Of a stretch of 8,217 nucleotides of DNA, positions 1 through 5,532 are shown in pieces. The notes below the pieces were generated by a model. The model was not told where the DNA came from and ran no database searches. It was given only the letters and a program-made list of their open reading frames with translations. Source of the stretch: Desulfurococcales archaeon (GTDB lineage: Archaea > Thermoproteota > Thermoprotei_A > Sulfolobales > NBVN01); contig JALWQN010000030.1 of assembly GCA_027083115.1 (NCBI GenBank), positions 1 through 8,217 on the forward strand, written 5' to 3'. Every line of letters starts with the position of its first letter. The first letter of the stretch is position 1. Both the position numbers and the translations under genes were made by a program.

Positions 1-44
1 TTGATTCATTTGGTTTTGAATAAAGTAATGCATTAGAAAGGGTC

Positions 45-59
45 TTCAAGGGTCTTGAA
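45..59. promoter_or_regulatory. Operator-like dyad upstream of the DUF1648 gene
   Basis: Seen: a perfect palindrome of two 6-bp arms, TTCAAG and CTTGAA, separated by GGT. It overlaps a tandem 10-bp direct repeat, AAGGGTCTTC then AAGGGTCTTG, at 38-57. The dyad ends about 21 bp upstream of a TATA-like element. Archaeal transcription factors commonly bind such dyads just upstream of the TATA/BRE region, so an operator for the gene at 130 is an inference. It could equally be the 3' end structure of a gene lying to the left of the window. Confidence 0.35.
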
Positions 60-79
60 CATTGTTTTGGACTTAATTG

Positions 80-89
80 ATTTATTATC
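80..89 (+). promoter_or_regulatory. Probable archaeal TATA box for the DUF1648 gene
   Basis: The AT-rich string ATTTATTATC has its centre about 26 bp before position 110, which fits archaeal TATA-to-start-site spacing. Transcription would begin near 110, giving a leader of about 20 nt before the ATG at 130. No strong Shine-Dalgarno motif lies before that ATG. This is a motif-level call only. Confidence 0.4.
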
Positions 90-129
90 TTTGCTTAGTT
101 ACTTAGTGCATGGGGTCGGGGACTGATTA

Positions 130-678
130 ATGAATAACGATAAGAGAGTTAAGTTAATGATTTATGTTAATATTGCATTAACTGCTTCTTTAGCTCTTAT
201 TCCTTGGGTTTTCTTGGGTTGGATGCCTCCGGTGGTACCTACCCACTGGGGTTCTGGTGGGGAACCTAATTCCTACGGCTCAAGCTATGTTACAGTAGCT
301 ATTCTCTCGGGTGTGATGCCTATAGCTAACATAATAATTTTAGTGACTTACTTCTTTAGGTGGACGTTAGTTAGGAGGTACCCTTACCTAATCAACCTAC
401 CTGCTATAGCTATGGTTTTAGGTAGTGAGAGAATTAATGAGGGAGTAAAGGAGAGACTCATTGAGAAGATATTTCAGGTTTCGTTAGTCATTGGTTTGGC
501 TGTAGGGGCTTACCTCCTGCTGCTTGAGTTAGGGATTCTTTACTCAATGATGACGGCCTCTCCAACACCTTGGGTTATTTGGGTCTCTTTGGCTGGTGTG
601 CCTGTGTTGATCGCTCCACCCCTGATCATTTATAGGAAAATATACAGGGAGGAAATAATGAAGTACCTAAGTAAGTAG
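130..678 (+). CDS. DUF1648-type small multi-pass membrane protein
   Basis: The 182-residue product has four likely membrane helices at about residues 9-31, 52-76, 114-138 and 146-169, with charged loops between them. Between helices 1 and 2 lies a conserved-looking loop, residues 34-50, with PPVVPTHWGSGGEPNSYGS. The pattern of a proline, then His-Trp, then Gly-x-Pro-x-x-Tyr-Gly matches the DUF1648 family signature, which in bacteria occurs in SdpI-like immunity proteins and in many uncharacterised membrane proteins. No biochemical role is assigned for the archaeal members. The ATG at 130 is chosen because it directly precedes helix 1 and follows a TATA-like element at a reasonable distance. 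The gene is convergent with the disulfide oxidoreductase gene, leaving 16 bp between the two stop codons. The family call is fairly sure; function is unknown. Confidence 0.8.
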   Translation: MNNDKRVKLMIYVNIALTASLALIPWVFLGWMPPVVPTHWGSGGEPNSYGSSYVTVAILSGVMPIANIIILVTYFFRWTLVRRYPYLINLPAIAMVLGSERINEGVKERLIEKIFQVSLVIGLAVGAYLLLLELGILYSMMTASPTPWVIWVSLAGVPVLIAPPLIIYRKIYREEIMKYLSK

Positions 679-684
679 TTCTGC

Positions 685-708
685 CTTAACTTCATTAAGT
701 ACTTTTTC
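685..708 (+). terminator. Possible terminator after the DUF1648 gene
   Basis: A weak 5-bp hairpin, CTTAA and TTAAG around a CTTCA loop (685-699), is followed by a five-T run at 704-708 on the plus strand. Archaeal termination mainly follows T-rich tracts, so the T run is the more meaningful part. It lies inside the 3' end of the convergent gene. Low certainty. Confidence 0.3.
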
Positions 709-1417
709 TGCTGATGTAGTTCTTCAGTAGCTCAAGAAGTTCCCATTCACTTACTGAACCGACATGAATGAGGTCATCGTTTATAGCTATTGCAGGAACA
801 CTCATTACCCCATACTTTAGTGCAATATCCTGGTTCTCATACAGCTCAATACTTTCTGATGTTAGCTTACCTCTTGTTTGGTGGGAGAGGTAAGCGAACA
901 TGTTACTTAAAAGAACCACGTAAGGACAGTAAGGGCAGGTTGGAGTAACTAGGATCTTAATCCTTAATTTCTTTTTCGTTAGGGGAATTAATTCCTTAAT
1001 TACTTCATCACTTAATCCAGTACTTCCTGATCCCGTCCTAACTAAGGTCTCCATGAAAGCAGGGAGTTCCTCTGCGGAAGGAACTCCAGTGAATCTAATG
1101 TATCCGTTAAGAAGAAGTATTGAGGGAACTCTCTCAACCTCAAAGAACTTAGCCACTACTGGTTCGTCCTCAAGTGAGTAAGTCCCTACCTTCACCAGCT
1201 CTTGTTTTCCTGCTGACTCAGCGGCTTTCTTAAGGGATTCAGCTAATTTGATGGCTGGCTTACATGTAGGGCACTGGAAGCTCTTGACAAAGAAATAAAT
1301 GCTTATCGGTTTAGCAACTTCCCTTAATGACTCACTTAATTCAGCTATATCTTCATCGGTGAGTGAAATATCGAACATCCACCCAAACGCATTAAGGTAG
1401 TCGTCTGATGAACTCAT
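695..1417 (-). CDS. pdo: Protein disulfide oxidoreductase (two-thioredoxin-fold PDO)
   Basis: This 240-residue protein makes, breaks or isomerises disulfide bonds in the cytosol, where many thermophilic archaea use disulfides to stabilise proteins. Seen: two thioredoxin-fold units in tandem. Unit 1 carries the redox centre C49-P-T-C52 and a cis-proline motif RVPS (P98). Unit 2 carries C161-P-Y-C164 and the cis-proline motif SVPA (P208). Length and the CPYC in the C-terminal unit are typical of the archaeal PDO (glutaredoxin-like) family, whose usual partner is a thioredoxin reductase-like enzyme, not in this window. Start choice: an ATG at 1432 would add five residues but lies only about 18 nt after the TATA centre, so it is probably outside the transcript. 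The ATG at 1417 is preceded by GGGAG and fits a short leader. The gene is intact and divergent from hyuA. Confidence 0.92.
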   Translation of the reverse strand: MSSSDDYLNAFGWMFDISLTDEDIAELSESLREVAKPISIYFFVKSFQCPTCKPAIKLAESLKKAAESAGKQELVKVGTYSLEDEPVVAKFFEVERVPSILLLNGYIRFTGVPSAEELPAFMETLVRTGSGSTGLSDEVIKELIPLTKKKLRIKILVTPTCPYCPYVVLLSNMFAYLSHQTRGKLTSESIELYENQDIALKYGVMSVPAIAINDDLIHVGSVSEWELLELLKNYISRKST

Positions 1418-1446
1418 ATCAGCTCCCTTCATTAAGTCGATAGGAG

Positions 1447-1459
1447 ATTATAAGCTTTA
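1447..1459 (-). promoter_or_regulatory. BRE/TATA promoter of the disulfide oxidoreductase gene
   Basis: Read on the minus strand, TAAAGCTTATAAT is a good archaeal BRE-plus-TATA match. Its centre near 1450 predicts a transcription start near 1423-1426, which gives a leader of only 6-9 nt before the ATG at 1417. This spacing is the main argument for using that ATG and not the one at 1432. Confidence 0.6.
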
Positions 1460-1574
1460 ACCCCGTTAAAGGTATGGGATTTTCTTAGCTCTTTATTTAG
1501 CTTAGAAAGTTTGAGTTGTTTGCGGACTGACCGAATGAATTTTTACGCTTTATTAAGTCATTATCCAAATCGAT

Positions 1575-1588
1575 CGATAAATTTATTA
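1575..1588 (+). promoter_or_regulatory. Candidate TATA element for hyuAB
   Basis: GATAAATTTATTAG is the best TATA-like string facing hyuA. It predicts a start near 1608-1611, at the left arm of the inverted repeat, and so a leader of about 130 nt. An alternative promoter is TTAAAGTTATCT at about 1670-1681. Neither can be decided by eye. Confidence 0.3.
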
Positions 1589-1604
1589 GTTAGTCAGTAA
1601 TTCC

Positions 1605-1692
1605 GTTATGGAGGTTATGAGGTGTGAGTTTTAACTGGTGGTGAAACACTAAATAAACTTAAGCACCCATTAAAGTTATCTGCCTCCATAAC
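1605..1692 (+). repeat. Inverted repeat and possible structured leader of hyuA
   Basis: Seen: GTTATGGAGG (1605-1614) and its exact reverse complement CCTCCATAAC (1683-1692), enclosing 68 nt. The left arm is immediately repeated in imperfect direct form, GTTATGAGG at 1614-1622. Inside the loop two further short pairings nest: TAACT 1632-1636 with AGTTA 1674-1678, and GGTG 1637-1640 with CACC 1664-1667. In RNA this could form one long interrupted hairpin ending 46 nt before the proposed hyuA start. It matches no riboswitch class I recognise. A 10-bp repeat at this spacing could arise by chance somewhere in 8 kb, so location and nested pairing are its only support. Confidence 0.35.
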
Positions 1693-1738
1693 CTTAAGTA
1701 AGCATTCTCCAGTAGGCCTCAATAATGCCGAAGGAAGG

Positions 1739-3823
1739 ATTAGGATTGCTGTAGATGTTGGTGGGACATTCACTGACGTAATAGCGCTTCGACCCTCAGG
1801 CGAAGGCATATTCAGAATCAAGGTGCTGTCAACACCCACTGATCCGTCTATAGGTGTTTTGGAAGGGATTAAGGAAGTAATTAATGAGTCTGGAGCTAAG
1901 GTAATTGATGTGATTGTTCACGCAACAACCTTAGGCACTAATGCCTTCCTAGGTCAGGCAGGTCTTGAGTTACCTAAGGTAGCCCTAATCACTACTGAAG
2001 GTTTCAGGGATGTCTTGGAGATCGGCAGGCAGAGAAGGGCCGAGCTCTATAATCCGTTCATCACTAAGCCAAAACCACTAATCCCTAGGAGACTAAGGTT
2101 CACGGTAGCAGAGAGGATTTCTCACGAAGGTAAGGAGCTTAAGCCCTTAAGTAAGGATGAATTAAAGAAAATTGCTGAGACCTTAAGGGATGAAGGCGTT
2201 AAGTCAGTAGCTATTGTTTTCCTACATAGCTACGTTAACCCAGAGCACGAAAGAATGGCTGAAGAATTAGTTGGTGAGGAGCTACCTAACGCTTACGTAG
2301 TGCCTAGCTATAAGGTGGACCCAGAGTACAGGGAGTTTGAGAGAGTCAGCACAACAGTAGTTAATGCTGTATTAATGCCTCTGCTTTCGAAGTACTTTAG
2401 CAAGCTTAATTCACTACTAAAGAACTTAAGGTTAGGCAGGCCTGAGCTCCTCATAATGAAGTCTGACGGGGGTTTCTCCACCTCAACCGAAGCAGGTAAG
2501 GTTCCTGCCGCGACGATTGAGTCAGGGCCTGCTGCTGGCGTCATAGCTGCCTCAAGAGTAGCTAAGGAACTCGGCATTATGAGGGCATTAAGCTTCGATA
2601 TGGGTGGCACAACAGCTAAGGTATCGACAATACTTGAGGGGAGGCCTGAAGTAACTAAGGAGTTTGAGGTTGGTGGTAAGGTACATAAGGGACGATTGAT
2701 TAGGGGGAGCGGCTACGTCATTAGGTACCCCCACATAGACCTTGTTGAGGTCTCCGCTGGTGGGGGAACCATTGCTTGGGTTGATGAGGCAGGTCACTTG
2801 AGGGTTGGTCCCTACAGTGCGGGCTCGGAGCCAGGCCCAGCATCATACGGTAGGGGTGGTAAGGACCCCACAGTTACTGATGCTAACCTATTGCTAGGGA
2901 GGTTAGGTGATTCATTAGCCGGGGGTGAAATCGTTTTGTCTAAGGATTTAGCTGTTCAGGCATTCAGGAAGAAGGTATGCAGTTCTTCAGGCCTTAGTCT
3001 GGAGGAGGCTTCTTACGGCACACTAACGCTTGCCAACGCCGAGATGGCTAGAGCAATAAGGATAGCTACTGTGGAGAAAGGTTATGACCCAAGGGATTTC
3101 GCACTAATTGCTTTCGGTGGGGCTGGCCCAATGCATGCCTGTGACCTAGCGGCTGAGCTAGGCCTGAAGAAAGTGATTATTCCGCTCGCCCCTGGCGTTT
3201 TCTCGGCCTTAGGCCTCCTACTAGCTGACTATAGACATGAGTTCAAGGCCAGCGTACTTAAGCCATTAAGTAAGGTAGTTCCTGAGGATCTGGAAGGGAT
3301 CTTCAAGTCTATGGAGAGTAAGGCTAGGAGGGTGTTGAGGGATGAGGGTGTTCCTGATGAGAGGATATTCATGCTCAGGTATGCTGATATGAGGTACGTC
3401 AAGCAATCTCATGAGTTAGTTGTTGAGGCACCAAAACCTTTTGGTGAGGAGGGAATCAATTACTTGAGGGAGGCGTTCACCAGAAAGCATGAGGAGGTTT
3501 ACGGTTACTTCATGAGTGATGAGGCGATCCTAGTTAACGCTAGGGTTTCTGCTTTTGGTGAAGTGATTAAGCCCTCATTTAGGAAGGAGGTTCTTAAGGA
3601 ATCCTTTAAGTCACCTCCTGACCTAATTAAGGCCTTCAGGAGAACTTACTTTAGGGACTCAGGCTGGGTAAGGACTGCAGTATACTGTAGGAGTTCGTTA
3701 AGGCCAGGTCATGAGGTAGAGGGACCAGCAGTCATTGAGGAGTACGACTCAACCACTGTAGTGCCTCCTGGATGGGTTCTTAGGGTGGATGGTTTCAGTA
3801 ACCTAATTATTGAGAGGATTTAG
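1739..3823 (+). CDS. hyuA: HyuA-type hydantoinase/oxoprolinase ATPase subunit (proposed ATT start)
   Basis: This is the ATP-binding, actin-fold subunit of the hydantoinase / 5-oxoprolinase / acetone carboxylase superfamily, which phosphorylates substrate or intermediate for hydrolysis or carboxylation. Length from the proposed start is 694 residues, normal for HyuA. Motifs in order: DVGGTFTD at residues 6-13 (phosphate loop 1), the ATTLGTNA stretch near 62-69, GFRDVLEIGRQ near 88-98, ESGPAAG at 261-267, FDMGGTTAK at 286-294 (phosphate loop 2), SAGGGT near 339-344, GSEPGPASYGRGG near 362-374, and AFGGAGPMHA near 458-467. The first canonical start codon, GTG at 1823, would delete phosphate loop 1 and cannot be the real start. 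The frame is open back to 1658, but holds no ATG, GTG or TTG. ATT at 1739 gives the family-typical N-terminus (M)RIAVDVGG. An out-of-frame ATG at 1725 would need a -1 shift. Substrate is unknown. Confidence 0.88.
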   Translation: MRIAVDVGGTFTDVIALRPSGEGIFRIKVLSTPTDPSIGVLEGIKEVINESGAKVIDVIVHATTLGTNAFLGQAGLELPKVALITTEGFRDVLEIGRQRRAELYNPFITKPKPLIPRRLRFTVAERISHEGKELKPLSKDELKKIAETLRDEGVKSVAIVFLHSYVNPEHERMAEELVGEELPNAYVVPSYKVDPEYREFERVSTTVVNAVLMPLLSKYFSKLNSLLKNLRLGRPELLIMKSDGGFSTSTEAGKVPAATIESGPAAGVIAASRVAKELGIMRALSFDMGGTTAKVSTILEGRPEVTKEFEVGGKVHKGRLIRGSGYVIRYPHIDLVEVSAGGGTIAWVDEAGHLRVGPYSAGSEPGPASYGRGGKDPTVTDANLLLGRLGDSLAGGEIVLSKDLAVQAFRKKVCSSSGLSLEEASYGTLTLANAEMARAIRIATVEKGYDPRDFALIAFGGAGPMHACDLAAELGLKKVIIPLAPGVFSALGLLLADYRHEFKASVLKPLSKVVPEDLEGIFKSMESKARRVLRDEGVPDERIFMLRYADMRYVKQSHELVVEAPKPFGEEGINYLREAFTRKHEEVYGYFMSDEAILVNARVSAFGEVIKPSFRKEVLKESFKSPPDLIKAFRRTYFRDSGWVRTAVYCRSSLRPGHEVEGPAVIEEYDSTTVVPPGWVLRVDGFSNLIIERI

Positions 3824-3826
3824 GTG
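3822..3826 (+). promoter_or_regulatory. Ribosome binding site of hyuB, overlapping the hyuA stop
   Basis: AGGTG overlaps the hyuA stop codon TAG (3821-3823) and lies 6 nt before the ATG at 3833. It matches the archaeal anti-Shine-Dalgarno core. It favours the ATG at 3833 over the GTG at 3824, which lies inside this site, and suggests translational coupling of hyuB to hyuA. Confidence 0.65.
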
Positions 3827-3832
3827 GTTAGT

Positions 3833-5527
3833 ATGGTGGATAAGGTAACCTCAGAAGTTATTAGGAGAGGCCTGGAGTACGCAGCTGAAGAGATGGGTAT
3901 TAAGTTAAGGAATGCTGCTTACTCGCCAAACATTAAGGAGAGAATGGACCATAGTTGCGCAATCTTTGACTCATCAGGTTCTAACTTAGCTCAGGCTGAG
4001 CACATACCACTACATCTTGGCTCGATGGGTTGGGGAGTTAAGAAAACACTGAATTACTTGGTTAAGGAAAGCATAAAGTTAAGTGAGGATGACGTAGTAA
4101 TCGTTAATTACCCCTACATCTCAGGCACACACCTAAACGATGTCCTAACTGTTGCTCCAGTGTATTTCAGGAATAAGCTAATCGCTTACACAGCAAGTAA
4201 GGCGCACTACGTGGATGTTGGGGGTAAGGTGCCTGGAAGCATATCTGGTGACGCAACGGAGCTTCATGAGGAGGGTCTCGTAATTCCCCCAACTAAGGTT
4301 GTTGAGGCCGGCTCATTAAGGAAAGAAGTGCTTGACTTAATCCTTAGGAACGTCAGGAGCCCTGAAGTAATTAAGGGTGACTTAATGGCTCAAGTAGCTG
4401 CATGTGATGTGGGAAGTAAGCGCGTTAAGGAACTAGCGATTAAGTATGGTGTGGCGGTCCTTGAGGAAGCATTTAAGGAAATTATCGATTACTCTGAGGC
4501 CTTAACTAAGGCATCCTTACTTAATTTGCCTGACTTCAGCGTTGAGGCCGAAGATTACTTAGAGGACATAGCTGGAGGTGAGGCAGTTATTCACGTTAAA
4601 GTAATTAAGGCCAATGATTCTGTGAGGATTGACTTCACAGGATCATCACCCCAAGTCCCTGCCCCAGTCAATGCGCCCTACGGAGTAACTCTAGCTTCAT
4701 CCACTTTCGCAATAAAGGCAGTAACTGACCCTCAACTGCCTGTTAATGAGGGATTCTATAGGAGGGTCTCTGTGGAGGCACCTGAAGGAAGCATAGTTAA
4801 CGCAACATATCCTGCTCCTGTGGGAGCAAGCATCGAGACGGCACAAAGAATAGTTGATACCGTCTACTTAGCCCTATCAAAAGCAATACCTGAGAAAGTG
4901 CCGGCCGCCTCATGTGGCTCAATGAATAACGTCCTGATTGGTGGAGGTAACTCAGACGGTGGAGGAAGTACTTGGGCCTTCTACGAAACAATAGCTTGCG
5001 GTTACGGAGGCAGGAAAGGATTAGATGGTGTTGACGCCATACACTGCAACATGACTAACACAATGAACACGCCTATCGAGGTTATTGAGGCTGAATTACC
5101 TCTTCAAGTAATCAGGTATGAGTTAAGGCCGAGTAGTGGGGGTGCTGGTGAGTGGAGGGGCGGTATGGGAGTAATTAGGTCCTTCAAACTATTAACTAAC
5201 AAGGCTAAACTCACGGTGATTGGGGAAAGAGTTAAGCGAAGGCCTTGGGGCCTTGAGGGAGGACTTCCTGGTATGCCGGCAAAGTACTACGTGGTTAAGG
5301 CCTTAACTAACGAAGTAATTCAGTTGGGCAGTAAAGCCACAGTAACTCTTGAGGAGGGCGATGAGGTCGTTATTGAGACTGCTGGTGGGGGAGGTTACGG
5401 AGACCCCTTCAGAAGGGATACTGAGAGAGTTCTTCAGGATTATCTTGATGGCCTAATTACTGCTGAGGAAGCAATGAAGTATTATGGCGTAGTGATTAAG
5501 GGAAATGAAGCATTCAGGAGGACCTAA
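3833..5527 (+). CDS. hyuB: HyuB-type hydantoinase/oxoprolinase/carboxylase subunit
   Basis: Partner subunit of HyuA, 564 residues, normal for the family. In 5-oxoprolinases the two parts are fused in one chain; in N-methylhydantoinases and acetone or acetophenone carboxylases they are separate, as here. Visible family blocks in order: MDHSCAIFD near 38-46, PLHLGSMGWGV near 59-69, NYPYISGTHLND near 92-103, KAHYVDVGG near 123-131, a GD-x-TELHEEG block near 139-148, LRNVRSPE near 171-178, the CGYGGRKGLDGVDAIHC and NMTNTMNTPIE blocks in the second half, RPSSGGAGEWRGGMG, and the C-terminal glycine-rich TAGGGGYGDPFRRD. These make the family call secure. I recall the KAHYVDVGG block as more often His-His-Ala-Asp in bacterial relatives, so the Tyr-Val here may reflect a distinct subgroup. 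The start is ATG 3833, 9 nt after the hyuA stop. No gamma subunit follows; the next gene is convergent, only 5 nt away. Whether the enzyme hydrolyses a lactam/hydantoin or carboxylates a ketone cannot be told. Confidence 0.92.
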   Translation: MVDKVTSEVIRRGLEYAAEEMGIKLRNAAYSPNIKERMDHSCAIFDSSGSNLAQAEHIPLHLGSMGWGVKKTLNYLVKESIKLSEDDVVIVNYPYISGTHLNDVLTVAPVYFRNKLIAYTASKAHYVDVGGKVPGSISGDATELHEEGLVIPPTKVVEAGSLRKEVLDLILRNVRSPEVIKGDLMAQVAACDVGSKRVKELAIKYGVAVLEEAFKEIIDYSEALTKASLLNLPDFSVEAEDYLEDIAGGEAVIHVKVIKANDSVRIDFTGSSPQVPAPVNAPYGVTLASSTFAIKAVTDPQLPVNEGFYRRVSVEAPEGSIVNATYPAPVGASIETAQRIVDTVYLALSKAIPEKVPAASCGSMNNVLIGGGNSDGGGSTWAFYETIACGYGGRKGLDGVDAIHCNMTNTMNTPIEVIEAELPLQVIRYELRPSSGGAGEWRGGMGVIRSFKLLTNKAKLTVIGERVKRRPWGLEGGLPGMPAKYYVVKALTNEVIQLGSKATVTLEEGDEVVIETAGGGGYGDPFRRDTERVLQDYLDGLITAEEAMKYYGVVIKGNEAFRRT

Positions 5528-5532
5528 GTTCC

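Larger units (their letters stand above)
1418..1738. other. Divergent intergenic region between pdo and hyuA
   Basis: No convincing gene lies here. The left end holds the oxidoreductase promoter. The middle (about 1470-1600) is AT-rich with several TATA-like strings. The right part, 1605-1692, has an inverted repeat, and after it the hyuA frame is open from 1658 without any ATG, GTG or TTG. Several very short reading frames occur: ATG at 1608 gives 8 codons, GTG at 1624 gives 6 codons (MSFNWW), and ATG at 1725 gives 9 codons. None can be supported as a protein gene. I saw no tRNA and no clear C/D-box RNA. Confidence 0.6.

Noticed and set aside
1..36. Plus-strand tail LIHLVLNKVMH ending at TAG 34-36, or minus-strand start MHYFIQNQMNQ from 33
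   Set aside because: Only 11-12 codons are visible either way, with no motif or promoter to support a truncated gene at the left edge.
695..1432. ATG at 1432 as the start of the disulfide oxidoreductase
   Set aside because: It lies only about 18 nt from the TATA centre, so it probably precedes the transcription start; ATG 1417 fits promoter spacing and has GGGAG before it.
1520..1545. CTGA followed by an AATGAA string resembling D'/C' boxes of a C/D-box guide RNA
   Set aside because: No proper C box (RTGATGA) and no terminal D box occur at the right distances.
1615..1839. Minus-strand 74-codon open frame opposite the hyuA start
   Set aside because: It lies antisense to the conserved HyuA N-terminus and the leader, has no recognisable protein features, and is explained as a shadow of the true frame.
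2308..2797. Two minus-strand open frames inside hyuA (69 and 100 codons)
   Set aside because: They are antisense to highly conserved HyuA blocks and carry no domain-like sequence.
1823..3823. GTG at 1823 as the hyuA start
   Set aside because: It would remove the conserved DVGGTFTD phosphate loop, whose coding sequence is intact and in frame immediately upstream.
4797..4991. Minus-strand 64-codon open frame inside hyuB
   Set aside because: It is antisense to conserved HyuB sequence with no sign of an independent gene.
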